From positions 3,844,001 to 3,908,000 of the forward strand of contig NZ_CP043473.1 in NCBI RefSeq assembly GCF_008275125.1: a stretch of 64,000 nt of DNA, given 5' to 3'. This document shows positions 33,355 to 42,844 of the stretch, in pieces. The translations under genes were made by a program, and so were the position numbers. The notes under the pieces are model-generated. The model ran no database searches and was not told where the DNA came from. It saw only the letters and a program-made list of their open reading frames with translations. This DNA is from Chromobacterium paludis (GTDB lineage Bacteria; Pseudomonadota; Gammaproteobacteria; Burkholderiales; Chromobacteriaceae). The stretch's first letter is position 1. Each line of letters opens with the position of its first letter.

Positions 33355-33380
33355 AAAAGACCCGGCGCAAGGGCCGGGTC
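33355..33380 (-). terminator. Terminator of the resB-ccsB unit
   Basis: On the minus strand: stem GACCCGGC / GCCGGGTC with a 6-base loop, then TTTTGCATTTT. It starts 29 bases after the ccsB stop. Confidence 0.75.
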
Positions 33381-33409
33381 CTTCGGTGCGACGGGATAGC
33401 CGGATGGGC

Positions 33410-34558
33410 TTACAGGCCGCCGTAGGAGTGCAGGCCGGACAGGAACATATTGACGCCGAGGAAGGCGAAGGTGGTGACCAAGAGACCGATCACCGCCCAC
33501 CAGGCCAGCGGCGCGCCGCGCCAGCCCTTGACCAGGCGGATATGCAGCCAGGCGGCGTAGTTCAGCCAGACGATCAGCGCCCAGGTTTCCTTCGGGTCCC
33601 AGCTCCAGTAGCCGCCCCAGGCGTCCGCCGCCCACATCGCGCCCAGGATGGTGGCGATGGTGAAGAACAGAAAGCCGACCGAAATGGCCTTGTACATCAT
33701 CTCGTCCAGCACCTCGGCGCTGGGCAGGCGATCCTTCAGCCAGCCCTTCAGCGACAACAGCTCGCCCACGCCCAGCATGGCGGCCAGCGAGAAGGCGCCG
33801 TAGCCGACGAAGTTGGCCGGCACGTGTATCTTCATCCACCACGACTGCAGCGCGGGGATCAGCGGCTGGATCTCGTGCGCCTTGCGGTCGAAGCTGTACC
33901 ACAGGATGAAGCCCACTGCGGCGCTGATCACCAGCAGCACCAGCGCGCCGGCCTGGCGCGCGGCGAAGCGAGCCTCGTAATACAGATACATCAGCGAGGT
34001 GATCAGCGTGAACAGGACGAAGACTTCGTACAGATTGGACACCGGGATGTGGCCGACATCCGGGGCGATCAGATAGCTCTCGTACCAGCGCACGAACAGG
34101 CCGGCCAGGCCCATCACCGCGGCGGCCCAGGTCAGGCCGCTGCCCATGCGCGCCAGCGAGTCGGAGCGGCGCAGCAGCGCGGTCCAGTAGACGCCGGTGG
34201 CGAGGAAGAACAAGGTGCACATCCACATGATGGCGGATTGGCTGGACAGCGCGTACTTGAGCCAGAAGGCGTGCTGGCCGCGCGCCAGATCATGCTGGTA
34301 CAGCGGAATGGCCGCCAGGGCCAGGGCGCCCGCCAGCGGGAAAAACCAGCGCCAGGCTTTCCAGAACCAGCCCAGGCCGATCAGGCCCAGCGCCGAGCCG
34401 GCCAGGATGCCTTGTTCATAAACATCCATATTGGCGTGGTAGAGGCGGAAGGCGTAGGCCGCGGCGGCGGCGATCAGCAGCGCATAGGCCCAGTCCCATA
34501 GGCTCAGCCGTTGCCAGAACGGCACGCGGGCGTAAGAAGAGTTAACGAGTTCCATCAT
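33410..34558 (-). CDS. ccsB: System II cytochrome c biogenesis protein CcsB (CcsA/ResC type)
   Basis: Integral membrane haem-handling protein of 382 residues with about eight helices. The WWD haem-binding loop reads WGGYWSWDPKETWALIVWL, and flanking His residues lie in the next helix (AAWLHIRLV). It works with ResB to deliver haem to apocytochromes c in the periplasm. Its start overlaps the resB stop by four bases (ATGA), so both are made from one transcript. Confidence 0.93.
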   Translation of the reverse strand: MMELVNSSYARVPFWQRLSLWDWAYALLIAAAAAYAFRLYHANMDVYEQGILAGSALGLIGLGWFWKAWRWFFPLAGALALAAIPLYQHDLARGQHAFWLKYALSSQSAIMWMCTLFFLATGVYWTALLRRSDSLARMGSGLTWAAAVMGLAGLFVRWYESYLIAPDVGHIPVSNLYEVFVLFTLITSLMYLYYEARFAARQAGALVLLVISAAVGFILWYSFDRKAHEIQPLIPALQSWWMKIHVPANFVGYGAFSLAAMLGVGELLSLKGWLKDRLPSAEVLDEMMYKAISVGFLFFTIATILGAMWAADAWGGYWSWDPKETWALIVWLNYAAWLHIRLVKGWRGAPLAWWAVIGLLVTTFAFLGVNMFLSGLHSYGGL

Positions 34559-36573
34559 GCTCCCCGTGTCAGCTGTTTGATCGCGTCGAGATGACGCTGG
34601 AAGTCGGCATCCAGATCGCGGTTATGCCGGTTGGCGGTCATGGCCACCCTGAGCCGGCGGCCGTCAATGCGTATCCATAGCCGTAGCTCGCGCACATAGA
34701 ACATTAGCACGATGCCGAGCACCAGCAACACCGATCCCAGGTAGACCAGGGTCTTGCCCGGCGAGCGCGTCAGCTGCAGGCCGGACGATTGCACCTGGTC
34801 GAAGCCGTCCAGTTGCAGGAAGACCGGCGCGCCGTAGTCGTGCAGGCCGCTGGCGGCCACCAGGCCGTCCAGCAGGAAGCGATAGTGGGCGGCGTCGGCC
34901 TTCAGTGGCGGCGCATGGGCCTTCTCGTCGGCCACCGCCATCACGTCTATCACCGCGCCCTGCAGGATCTTGATATAGGTCTGCGCCACCGCCTGGCGTT
35001 TGTCCGCGGGCACGCGCTCGTCCAGGAATTTCTCCAGGCCGTCGAAGCCGCCGTCGGCGAAACGCTGCAGCACACCCTTGACGCTGTCGCCGAACTGGCT
35101 GGCCAGCTTGCCGTCGATCACGCCGCCCTGGCGCGCCTTGGCGGTGGCGCGCGCGGCGATCTCATCGTACAGCGCCGGGTTGCGCAGCGCGGCGTACAGA
35201 CGCATGAAGCGGTCGAGCTTCATGTCGTCGTCCAGCGGCAGGCGCAGGTACTGGAAGGGCTCGGCGGGAGTGCGGCGCATGCCGGCCATCAGGTACTGCG
35301 CGCCATCCTGCTCGATGGGCGCCATGTAATGCAGGTATTCCACCGCCTGGCCTTGGGCGTCGCGCAGCTTGAAGCTGATGGACGGGCCGAAATTTTTCAG
35401 CGTCTTGTCCTGCTTCACTTCGCGCGCGTCGTGCAGGCGCTGGCTGAAGGACTGGGCGGCCTCCGGCTTGCCCAGATTCTCGATGTTGAACACGCGCATT
35501 TCGCCGAATTCCAGCGAATAGTCCTTGCCGTTGGCGCGCAAAGGCTGGCTGTTCATCGACACGCCGGCGAGCGGCACCGGCGCCGCCTGCGGCGCTGCCA
35601 GGTTCCAGGCGGTGAAGCGCAGCGGCGAGCCGCCGTCGCCGAAGCTGGACTGGTAGATGGCCACGCCGTCCACGATCAGCGGATGGTTCACCTTGACCGT
35701 GGCTTCGGTGCGCTTGCCGCTGGCCTTGTCCGTCACCACGATGTCGCTGGCGAACAGCTTGGGCATGCCGTTGCTGTAGTAGTCGACGCGGAACTTCTTC
35801 AGCGAGACGATGAAGGGCAGCTCCTGCACCAGGTAGCCATTGCCGGAGTTCAGAAAGGTGACGTCGGCGCTCTTGCCCTCGGCGATGCTGACGTTGCCGC
35901 GGAAGGACAGATTGGACGTGCCCAGCCGGCTGACGGCGGGAATCTGGCTTTGCGGGATGTCTCGCGTTTCCGGCACGATGCGGCCGGCGACTTCCGCCAG
36001 CTTCAAGGGCAGGTTGCCGTCCAGCAGGCCGCCGATGCAGATCACGATCAGCGCGATATGGGCGAAGAAATAGCCCAGCTTGCCGGCCGCGCCCTTCTTG
36101 GCCGCTATCAGCAGCCCGCCGTCCGCGCGCGGCGTTTCGCGCCAGCGGAAGCCCTGCAGCCGCAGATAGGCTTGCAGGCTGGCGGGATCGGCTGCTTCGG
36201 CGGAGAAGGCCGCGCTGTGCGCCATGGCCGCCAGCGAGCCGTCGCTGGCCTTCTCGCGGTAGGAGCGCATCTGCTTGATGAAGCCGGGGCCGTTGCGCAG
36301 CACGCAGAGCGTGGTGGACAGCACCAGGAAGGCCAGGATGGTCAGGAACCAGGCGGAGTGGTAGACGTCGAACAGGCCTAAGCTTTCAAAAGCCTGGAAC
36401 CAGAACTGGCCGAATTCGAAGGCGTAGTTGGGATAGGGTTCGTTTTGCTTCAGCACGGTGCCGATGACCGAGGCGATGGCCAGAATGGTCAGCAGGCCGA
36501 TGGCGAAGCGCATGGAGCTGAACAGCTCGTACAGCGCGTAGGCGGTGGAGTGGCGGCGGTGGTTTTTTTTCAT
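34555..36573 (-). CDS. resB: System II cytochrome c biogenesis protein ResB
   Basis: Membrane protein of 672 residues (Ccs1/ResB family). Three helices near the N terminus (about 20-40, 75-95, 165-185), a large periplasmic domain and a final helix near 605-625 (TLVYLGSVLLVLGIVLMFYV). Conserved pieces are FSSMRFAIGLLTILAIASVIGT and GYFFAHIALIVICIGGLLDG. With CcsB it forms the haem transporter and synthetase. The ATG at 36573 is preferred; upstream lies the terminator of the cytochrome gene. Confidence 0.92.
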   Translation of the reverse strand: MKKNHRRHSTAYALYELFSSMRFAIGLLTILAIASVIGTVLKQNEPYPNYAFEFGQFWFQAFESLGLFDVYHSAWFLTILAFLVLSTTLCVLRNGPGFIKQMRSYREKASDGSLAAMAHSAAFSAEAADPASLQAYLRLQGFRWRETPRADGGLLIAAKKGAAGKLGYFFAHIALIVICIGGLLDGNLPLKLAEVAGRIVPETRDIPQSQIPAVSRLGTSNLSFRGNVSIAEGKSADVTFLNSGNGYLVQELPFIVSLKKFRVDYYSNGMPKLFASDIVVTDKASGKRTEATVKVNHPLIVDGVAIYQSSFGDGGSPLRFTAWNLAAPQAAPVPLAGVSMNSQPLRANGKDYSLEFGEMRVFNIENLGKPEAAQSFSQRLHDAREVKQDKTLKNFGPSISFKLRDAQGQAVEYLHYMAPIEQDGAQYLMAGMRRTPAEPFQYLRLPLDDDMKLDRFMRLYAALRNPALYDEIAARATAKARQGGVIDGKLASQFGDSVKGVLQRFADGGFDGLEKFLDERVPADKRQAVAQTYIKILQGAVIDVMAVADEKAHAPPLKADAAHYRFLLDGLVAASGLHDYGAPVFLQLDGFDQVQSSGLQLTRSPGKTLVYLGSVLLVLGIVLMFYVRELRLWIRIDGRRLRVAMTANRHNRDLDADFQRHLDAIKQLTRGA

Positions 36574-36585
36574 GATCCGTAACAC

Positions 36586-36617
36586 AAAAAGGGAAGCTCG
36601 CCTGGAGCTTCCCTTTT
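36586..36617 (-). terminator. Terminator between cytochrome c4 and resB
   Basis: Stem GGGAAGCTC / GAGCTTCCC with A and T runs on both sides, so it works on the minus strand after the cytochrome gene and could also work in the other direction. Confidence 0.75.
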
Positions 36618-36694
36618 GAACGCGCCGATTCGGCAAAGTTGCGCCCGGCGGGCCGGCTGCGCGCGCGGAGCGGTACGCGGGTCGGGCATCAGGC

Positions 36695-37309
36695 TCAGCG
36701 CAGGCCGGAGATGTAGTCGGCCACGGCCTTCATCTCCTCGTCCGTCATGCGGCTGGCGATGTCGGCCATGATCGGGTTCTTGCGGTCCGCGCCGGCTTTG
36801 AAATCGGCCAGCTGTTTGGCGACGTAGCCGGCGTGTTGGCTGCCCAGACGCGGGAATTCGTCAGGCAGACCCTTGCCGGACGGGCCGTGGCATGCCATAC
36901 AGGCCGGCACATGGGTGGCGGCGTTGCCGACGCGGTAGACTTTGGCGCCCAGCGGCAGCAGCGTCTTGTCGGTGGCTTCGCGGTCTTTGACCTTCTGTTC
37001 GCCGAAATAGGTGGCGACATTGCGCATATCGTCGTCGGATAGCGTCGAGGCCATGCCCAACATGGTCGGATTCTTGCGTTGACCGCTCTTGAACGCCTTC
37101 AGTTGGTTATACAGATATTGAGGGCTTTGGCCAGCCAGGGTGGGATTGGCGGCTGCGACGCTGTTGCCGTCCGCGCCGTGGCATGCCGCACAGACGGTGT
37201 CGACGATCTGCTTGCCTTTCACCGGGTCGCCAATCTGGCCCGGGGCCGCCGCCAGCGCGGAGCCGGCCAGGGTAAAGGTTGCCATCGCCAACAGCATTGT
37301 TCGTTTCAT
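36695..37309 (-). CDS. Dihaem cytochrome c4
   Basis: Periplasmic electron carrier of 204 residues with a signal peptide cleaved near ALA-APGQIG. Two c-type haem sites (VCAACHGADG and ACMACHGPSG) lie in two similar halves, each with a later Met ligand (LGMASTLSDDDM and PIMADIASRMTDEEM). This is the usual c4 plan, donating electrons to terminal oxidases such as cbb3. It lies upstream of the cytochrome maturation genes in the same direction but behind a terminator. AGGAG precedes the start. Confidence 0.92.
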   Translation of the reverse strand: MKRTMLLAMATFTLAGSALAAAPGQIGDPVKGKQIVDTVCAACHGADGNSVAAANPTLAGQSPQYLYNQLKAFKSGQRKNPTMLGMASTLSDDDMRNVATYFGEQKVKDREATDKTLLPLGAKVYRVGNAATHVPACMACHGPSGKGLPDEFPRLGSQHAGYVAKQLADFKAGADRKNPIMADIASRMTDEEMKAVADYISGLR

Positions 37310-37318
37310 GGTCGCTCC

Positions 37319-37336
37319 TTTAGGGTGAGCCCTAAA
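37319..37336. promoter_or_regulatory. Perfect 7-bp dyad in the cytochrome c4/engB divergent region
   Basis: TTTAGGG TGAG CCCTAAA. It lies immediately upstream of the ribosome site of the cytochrome gene and could be an operator or a 5' mRNA stem. Confidence 0.4.
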
Positions 37337-37399
37337 ATATCTGTAAAAGTAGCAATTCCAAATCTGTTATTCTATACCAATTGATTTAACCTTACTACC

Positions 37400-38020
37400 A
37401 TGTCGATTTTTCAGAACGCTAAATTCTATACCACCGTCAACCACATGAAGGACCTGCCGGCCACCCGCGCCGAGGTCGCTTTCGTGGGACGCTCCAACGC
37501 CGGCAAATCCAGCGCCATCAACACCCTGGCCAACCGCACGCGGCTGGCTTACGTGTCGAAAACGCCGGGACGCACTCAGCATATCAATTTCTTTGAGCTG
37601 GGCGCGGAATGCTTCCTGGTGGACTTGCCCGGCTATGGCTACGCCGAAGTGCCGGAGGCGGTGCGCGCCCACTGGGTGGAGCTGCTGGGCCGCTACCTGC
37701 AAACGCGGCAGAGCCTGATCGGCCTCCTGTTGATTATGGACGCTCGCCACCCGCTTAAGGAGCTGGATCGCAGAATGCTGGAATTTTTCCGCGAAACCGG
37801 GCGTCCCGTGCATATCCTGCTGTCCAAGGCGGACAAACTGTCGCGCCAGGAGCAGAACAAGGTGCTGGCCCTGGTGAAGCGCGAACTGGCCGATTACCCG
37901 GCAGTCAGCGTGCAGATGTTCTCCAGCCTGAAGAAGGCCGGCGTGGACGAGGTGGAGGCGGTGGTCAAGGGATGGTTCGACGCGCTGCCGCCGGCGGCCG
38001 ACGTCGGGCTGGAACTTTGA
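37400..38020 (+). CDS. engB: Ribosome biogenesis GTPase EngB (YihA/YsxC)
   Basis: Essential GTPase of 206 residues used in large-subunit assembly. G1 [15 protein letters not shown]2-region Thr in [14 protein letters not shown]3 [11 protein letters not shown] and G4 [11 protein letters not shown] are intact. Divergent from the cytochrome c4 gene over a 90-base AT-rich gap, an arrangement I recall from other betaproteobacteria. A strong terminator follows. Confidence 0.95.
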   Translation: MSIFQNAKFYTTVNHMKDLPATRAEVAFVGRSNAGKSSAINTLANRTRLAYVSKTPGRTQHINFFELGAECFLVDLPGYGYAEVPEAVRAHWVELLGRYLQTRQSLIGLLLIMDARHPLKELDRRMLEFFRETGRPVHILLSKADKLSRQEQNKVLALVKRELADYPAVSVQMFSSLKKAGVDEVEAVVKGWFDALPPAADVGLEL

Positions 38021-38106
38021 GCGGGACGCTGCGACTAAGCAGCAGGTGTCCGCACCTCCCGCTTGGCTCCCTGAGCGGGGCCTGAATCGTTGATATCCAG
38101 GCATTG

Positions 38107-38132
38107 CCCCGGCCCACAGGCCGGGGTTTTTT
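38107..38132 (+). terminator. Terminator after engB
   Basis: Eight-base-pair stem CCCCGGCC / GGCCGGGG with loop CACA and six T. Confidence 0.9.
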
Positions 38133-38160
38133 CATGTCCGCGGCGCGGATGGCAGGCGTG

Positions 38161-38188
38161 AAAAAAGGCGAAGGATGCATCCTTCGCC
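38161..38188 (-). terminator. Terminator after rlpA
   Basis: GGCGAAGGATGCATCCTTCGCC is a perfect 22-base palindrome. On the minus strand six T follow directly. Confidence 0.8.
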
Positions 38189-38223
38189 TTTCGCCCTGTG
38201 CCATACGATTCTACAGACCGGCC

Positions 38224-39099
38224 TTACAGGCTGGAGATCACGGTTTCCACGTGCAGATTCTCCGCCACGGTGCGCACGGCCTCGTCCGACGGGAACGGGC
38301 CCAGGCGCACCTTGTAGACGCCTTCCTGGTTGATGATGCCCAGCTTGGAGTCATACTTGTCGTCCAGCTGGTCCAGCATCTTCTGCAGCAGCGCCTCGGC
38401 GCTGGCCAGCTTGGAGAACGAGCCCAGCTGCAGATACTTTGGATTGTCGCCCGCCTTCAGCTCGCGTACCGGCTGGGTGGTCGGCTGCGCCGTGGCGGTG
38501 TAGGTGTCGTCGGGCGCGGGCCAGACGCGGTCAACCACGATCTTGGCGCTGCCCTGTTTGACGAAGCCCAGCTTGTAGGCCGCGGCGTACGACAGGTCCA
38601 TCAGACGGCTCTTGTGGAACGGGCCGCGATCATTGATGCGGACCACCACGGATTTGCCGTTGCTCAGATTGGTCACCCGGGCGTAGCTCGGGATCGGTAA
38701 TGTCGGGTGGGCGGCCGTCATGGCGAACATGTCGTAGCGCTCTCCCGAGGTCGTCTTGCGACCGTGGAACTGCTTGCCGTACCAAGAGGCACGGCCTGTG
38801 GCGTGATAAGGCTTTTCGGTCACGTCAGGACGGAAGCTCATGCCCAGCGCCGAGTACGGCAGGTTGGCCGATTTGATCAGCGGCTCTTCCTGCGGCACGG
38901 CGTCGGGCACCAGATTCAGGTTGACCGGGATGTGGTCGGCCGGACCGTCGTTCTGGAAATAAGCTCCGTTCTTGGCGACGGTCTTCTTGTTTGTCGGCGT
39001 AGCCGACTGGTTTGTGGCGCTGGCCGTCTTCACGGTGGAACAGGCCACAAGCACGAGACTGACAAAAACAAGCCACAGCCATCGGAGTACAGGTTGCAT
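38224..39099 (-). CDS. rlpA: Septal ring lytic transglycosylase RlpA
   Basis: Outer-membrane lipoprotein of 291 residues: lipobox LVLVAC, a double-psi beta-barrel catalytic domain (about 95-190) with GRASWYGKQFHGRKTTSGE and the catalytic Asp in VVRINDRGPF, and a C-terminal SPOR domain (about 225-290, KYLQLGSFSKLASAEALLQK) that binds denuded septal glycan. It cleaves glycan strands without stem peptides in Pseudomonas. The gene stands alone with its own terminator. Confidence 0.92.
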   Translation of the reverse strand: MQPVLRWLWLVFVSLVLVACSTVKTASATNQSATPTNKKTVAKNGAYFQNDGPADHIPVNLNLVPDAVPQEEPLIKSANLPYSALGMSFRPDVTEKPYHATGRASWYGKQFHGRKTTSGERYDMFAMTAAHPTLPIPSYARVTNLSNGKSVVVRINDRGPFHKSRLMDLSYAAAYKLGFVKQGSAKIVVDRVWPAPDDTYTATAQPTTQPVRELKAGDNPKYLQLGSFSKLASAEALLQKMLDQLDDKYDSKLGIINQEGVYKVRLGPFPSDEAVRTVAENLHVETVISSL

Positions 39100-39136
39100 A
39101 AACCTCCCTATGCTGTTGGGCCAACCTTGTGAGCTG

Positions 39137-39601
39137 CTATGCCCCCCCTTCGAAACCGATCTGGCGCCAAGCCTCGAACACCGTTATCGCGACGGCGTTG
39201 GAAAGGTTCAGGCTTCTCGATTCGGGACGCATCGGCAAACGAATCCTTTGCTGCGCCGGCAGGGCAGCCAGCACATCTTGCGGCAAGCCGCGGGATTCGG
39301 GACCGAACAGAAACACGTCCCCGGGTTGGTAGGAAATCCGGTCATGGCGCGTGGCGCCTTTCGTCGTCGCGGCGAAAATCCGCCGTCCTTGAAGCGTCCG
39401 CAAACAAGCGGACCAATCTTCGTGGACGACGACGCGGGCGTACTCGTGGTAATCGAGGCCCGCGCGCCGCAACTTGGCATCCTCGAGCGGGAAGCCCATG
39501 GGTTTGACCAGATGCAGTTCACAGCCGGTGTTGGCGCATAAACGAATCACATTGCCCGTGTTGGGCGGAATTTCCGGCTGAAATAGAACAACAGTGAACA
39601 T
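39137..39601 (-). CDS. trmL: tRNA (cytidine/uridine-34 2'-O)-methyltransferase TrmL
   Basis: SPOUT-class methyltransferase of 154 residues that 2'-O-methylates the wobble base of leucine tRNAs. Signatures: [52 protein letters not shown] and [20 protein letters not shown], the last two forming the trefoil knot. The start at 39601 opens the family; a longer frame adds 8 residues. It lies 40 bases downstream of the comF remnant on the same strand. Confidence 0.93.
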   Translation of the reverse strand: MFTVVLFQPEIPPNTGNVIRLCANTGCELHLVKPMGFPLEDAKLRRAGLDYHEYARVVVHEDWSACLRTLQGRRIFAATTKGATRHDRISYQPGDVFLFGPESRGLPQDVLAALPAQQRIRLPMRPESRSLNLSNAVAITVFEAWRQIGFEGGA

Positions 39602-39641
39602 CGTTGGCAGGCTGGATTGTTCCAAGGAATCAAAATCTTGG

Positions 39642-40351
39642 TCAAGTTTTTGGGGAAAACGCCCGGGCCAGGGTCCATGCGTCGACCTGTTTCGCTCCCT
39701 GTTTTTTGAGCGCTCTGGCCAGGGAAGAGAGGGTGGCGCCGCTGGTGGCGACGTCGTCGACGATGGCGATGCAAAGCCCGTCGCAGCGGCGTTTTACGCC
39801 GAATGCATGACGCACGTTTCGCAGTCTTTCGGCGCGGCCTAGCGAGGCCTGCGATGGTGTGTTGTATTTTCGCCAACACAGATCGTCCGAAAAACGGCTG
39901 TTCATTGTACCAGCGATCGCGCGGGCAAGCTCGCCGCTCTGGTTAAATCCCCTTTGCGCAAGTCGTTCATTTGCCAGTGGAACGGGAATGACAAGGTCGT
40001 ATTTTGCCCCGGAGTGGCGGGCGAAGTCGCGCAATAGCCCCCCAGGACGCCGGCCAGTTGCAGGCGTTTTCCGTATTTGAAGGCGTGGATCAGGCCGCTG
40101 AGGGGGTAGCCAAAAAGATAAGGAACGTGTAGCGCGTCGAAGTGCGGCGGATGCCGCTGGCAGGCGCCGCACAGGGCGCTGCCGGGCGTCGGTTCGGAAC
40201 AGCGCGGGCAGTGTTCGGCGGGCAGAGACGGGAGCATGTCGCGGCAAGGCGGGCAGAGGCCGGCGCGGGCCGCCGCGTGGCCGCAGAGTTGGCACTTTTG
40301 CTTAATTATTGAGCAGTTGTCAAAAATTAACTTTGATGTATTTGACAGCAT
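39642..40351 (-). pseudogene. comF: comF-like phosphoribosyltransferase gene with a one-base frameshift
   Basis: Two frames together make a normal ComF protein of about 236 residues. The first runs from the ATG at 40351 and encodes the zinc-finger part (CQLCGHAAARAGLCPPC, HCPRCSEPTPGSALCGAC) and HAFKYGKRLQLAGVLGG. It then goes out of frame and stops at 39902. The other frame supplies LLRDFARHSGAKYDLVIPVP, NERLAQRGFNQSGELA and the PRTase motif [18 protein letters not shown], ending at 39642. The shift is at a run of six G (minus strand, 40043-40038); seven would restore LGGLLRDFAR. ComF is needed for DNA uptake in competent bacteria. It may be a true mutation, phase variation or a sequencing error. 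Confidence 0.8.
40318..40347. promoter_or_regulatory. Candidate biotin operator between comF and bioB
   Basis: TGTCAAA and TTTGACA are perfect inverted arms around 16 bases. BirA operators have arms near TTGTAAAC spaced by 14-16 bases, so the layout fits but the arms differ at two places. The site overlaps the comF start codon region. Confidence 0.4.
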
Positions 40352-40442
40352 GGTGCCGCGCCCTCCAAGATTGGCCCGCCCGCCTGTGCGGGTTTGGGCA
40401 ATTCGCCCTCGTTGCAATGACATTAGATGAATGGAGCAAGCG

Positions 40443-41426
40443 ATGCAGACTGTGCCGATGGAGTTCAAGCGACCGGCGACGCCCCACCCGGAGAAGGCCA
40501 ACTGGAGCGTGGACGAGGTGGAGGCCTTGCTGGGCCTGCCTTTTCTGGAGCTGGTCTTCCGCGCGGCTGAAATCCATCGCCAGTTCTTCGACCCGTCCAA
40601 AGTACAGCTGTCCACCCTGATATCGATCAAGACCGGCGGCTGTCCGGAGGATTGCGGCTATTGCCCGCAGTCCGTGCATCACGATACCCCGGTGGCGGAA
40701 CAGCCGATGATGACGGTGGACGAGGTGGTGGCCGCGGCGCGTCAGGCCAAGGCGAACGGCGCGGGTCGCTTCTGCATGGGCGCCGCCTGGCGCGGCCCCA
40801 AGGACGCCGACTTGCAGCAGACGCTGGACATGGTGCGCGAAGTGAAGGCCATGGGCCTGCAGACCTGCGCCACCTTCGGCCTGCTGCGCGATGGCCAGGC
40901 GGAGCAACTGAAGGATGCCGGCCTCGATTTCTACAACCACAATCTGGACACCGCGCCGGATAAATACGCTGACATCATCCAGACCCGCGAGTACGAGGAC
41001 AGGCTGGACACCTTGGGCAAGGTGCGCCAGGCTGGATTATCGGTTTGTTGCGGCGGCATCGTCGGCATGAACGAAACGCGCCGCGACCGCGCTGGCCTGA
41101 TCGTGCAGCTGGCCAATCTGGATCCGCAGCCGGAGTCGGTGCCGGTGAATAATCTGGTCAAGGTGGTGGGCACGCCGCTGGAGGGCGCCGAGCGGCTGGA
41201 CTGGACCGAGTTTGTGCGCACCATCGCCGCGGCGCGCATCACCATGCCGCGCAGCTATGTGCGCCTGTCCGCCGGTAGACGGGAAATGGACGAGGCGACA
41301 CAGGCCTTGTGCTTCCTGGCCGGCGCCAATTCCATCTTCTACGGCGACAAGCTGCTGACCACCGGCAATCCAGACGTGTTGGCGGACCAGTCGCTGATGG
41401 CCAAGCTGGACTTACAGCCCTTGTAA
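40443..41426 (+). CDS. bioB: Biotin synthase BioB
   Basis: Radical-SAM enzyme of about 327 residues that inserts sulfur into dethiobiotin. The 4Fe-4S motif is [13 protein letters not shown]; the 2Fe-2S ligands are supplied by the Cys of [18 protein letters not shown] and [11 protein letters not shown], with the Arg in [11 protein letters not shown]. The ATG at 40443 has GGAG seven bases upstream and is preferred over the in-frame ATG at 40431. It is divergent from comF and followed by bioF 109 bases on. Confidence 0.96.
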   Translation: MQTVPMEFKRPATPHPEKANWSVDEVEALLGLPFLELVFRAAEIHRQFFDPSKVQLSTLISIKTGGCPEDCGYCPQSVHHDTPVAEQPMMTVDEVVAAARQAKANGAGRFCMGAAWRGPKDADLQQTLDMVREVKAMGLQTCATFGLLRDGQAEQLKDAGLDFYNHNLDTAPDKYADIIQTREYEDRLDTLGKVRQAGLSVCCGGIVGMNETRRDRAGLIVQLANLDPQPESVPVNNLVKVVGTPLEGAERLDWTEFVRTIAAARITMPRSYVRLSAGRREMDEATQALCFLAGANSIFYGDKLLTTGNPDVLADQSLMAKLDLQPL

Positions 41427-41535
41427 GAAATATTGATGGATAGTGGCTGTCTTCTTAAATGGAAACATATATATAGTATGCCGCGCCGGACCGTCCTTCT
41501 GGCGCGGTCAATCCATGCGTTAAGAGTGCTCCATC

Positions 41536-42687
41536 ATGCGTCTGCAAGACTTGTCCGCCGCGTTGTCGGACCTGGAATCGAATCACCGCCTGCGCCGGCG
41601 GGCCACACTGGCTTCGCCGCAGGGCGTAGATATTGTGGTGGATGGCCGCGCCTATCTATCCTTCGCCAGCAACGACTATCTGGGGCTGGCAGACCACCCC
41701 GACCTGGTGCGGGCGCTGCAACAAGGCGCGGAGTGCTGGGGGGCGGGCAGCGGGGCTTCCCACCTGGTCACCGGCCATAGCGAGGCGCATCAGCAGGCGG
41801 AGGACGCGCTGGCGCGCTTTGTCGGGCGCGAGGCGGCCTTGTTGTTCGGCTCCGGCTACGCCGCCAATCTGGCGGTGATCACCAGTTTGGCTGGCCGCGG
41901 CGACGCGGTGTTTGCCGACAAGCTCAACCACGCCTCGCTGAATGACGGCTGTCTGCTGTCGCGCGCCGACTTCCAGCGCTTTCGCCACAACGACCTCGGC
42001 CATCTGGAACAGCTGCTGGCTGGGAGTGCCGCCCGCACCAAGCTGATCGCGGTGGACGCCGTATACAGCATGGATGGCGACGAAGCGCCCTTGCCGGACC
42101 TGCTGGCGCTGGCGGAGCGCTACGACGCCTGGCTGTATGTGGACGACGCGCACGGTTTCGGCGTGCTGGGAGAGGGGCGCGGCGCGGCCGCCGAACATGG
42201 CCTGCGCAGCGAGCGGCTGATTTATATGGCCACCCTGGGCAAGGCGGCCGGCCTCGCCGGCGCCTTCGTCGCCGGCAGCCGGCTGCTGGTGGATTGGCTC
42301 ATCAACCGCGCCCGCACCTATATCTTCAGCACCGCGCAGCCGCCGGCGCTGGCCGCCGCGGTGGAGACCAGCTTGCGGCTGATCGCGGAGGGCGAGGCGC
42401 GCCGCCTGCGCTTGGCGCAACTGGCGGCGCGCTGCCGCGACAGGCTGGCCGGCACCCGATTCGACGGCGGGGCTTCCCGCACACCGATTCAACCCTTTAT
42501 CATAGGTTCGGATGCGCATGTGCTGGAACGGGCGGAGCGTTTGCGGCGGCAGGGGTTTTGGGTGCCCGCGATCCGTCCGCCCACGGTGCCGGAGAACGGC
42601 GCGCGGCTGAGGATTTCCTTGTCGGCGCGGCACGAAATGGCCCAGTTGGACGGCTTGCTCGATTCGCTGCTGCAGGATGCGGGCTGA
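41536..42687 (+). CDS. bioF: 8-amino-7-oxononanoate synthase BioF
   Basis: PLP-dependent enzyme of 383 residues that condenses pimeloyl-ACP with alanine, the first step of biotin ring assembly. It has YLSFASNDYLGLADHP, GSGASHLVTGH, the Asp motif WLYVDDAHGFGVLGEG and the PLP Lys in ATLGKAAGLAGAFVAG. The 109 bases between bioB and bioF hold a GC stem (CGCGCC / GGCGCG) without T run and a TATAGT element, so a separate promoter is possible. A strong terminator follows. Confidence 0.95.
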   Translation: MRLQDLSAALSDLESNHRLRRRATLASPQGVDIVVDGRAYLSFASNDYLGLADHPDLVRALQQGAECWGAGSGASHLVTGHSEAHQQAEDALARFVGREAALLFGSGYAANLAVITSLAGRGDAVFADKLNHASLNDGCLLSRADFQRFRHNDLGHLEQLLAGSAARTKLIAVDAVYSMDGDEAPLPDLLALAERYDAWLYVDDAHGFGVLGEGRGAAAEHGLRSERLIYMATLGKAAGLAGAFVAGSRLLVDWLINRARTYIFSTAQPPALAAAVETSLRLIAEGEARRLRLAQLAARCRDRLAGTRFDGGASRTPIQPFIIGSDAHVLERAERLRRQGFWVPAIRPPTVPENGARLRISLSARHEMAQLDGLLDSLLQDAG

Positions 42688-42719
42688 AGCTTGTTCCGCT
42701 TAGCCGCGGCCATGCAAAC

Positions 42720-42745
42720 CCGGAGTTTCGACTCCGGTTTTTTTT
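42720..42745 (+). terminator. Terminator after bioF
   Basis: Stem CCGGAGT / ACTCCGG with a TTCG tetraloop and eight T. It splits the biotin genes into two transcription units. Confidence 0.92.
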
Positions 42746-42844
42746 GCGCGCGCGTCCGTACTGAATGGGGGCTGCGCCGGCGATGGGGAAGCGCCAGGCG
42801 TGTGGCAGGCGGAATTTACGGCTAACTCGTACTACGATAACGAC

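Noticed and set aside
34789-36381. Open frame of about 530 codons opposite resB
   Set aside because: ResB motifs on the other strand are convincing; this frame has no ribosome site or domain.
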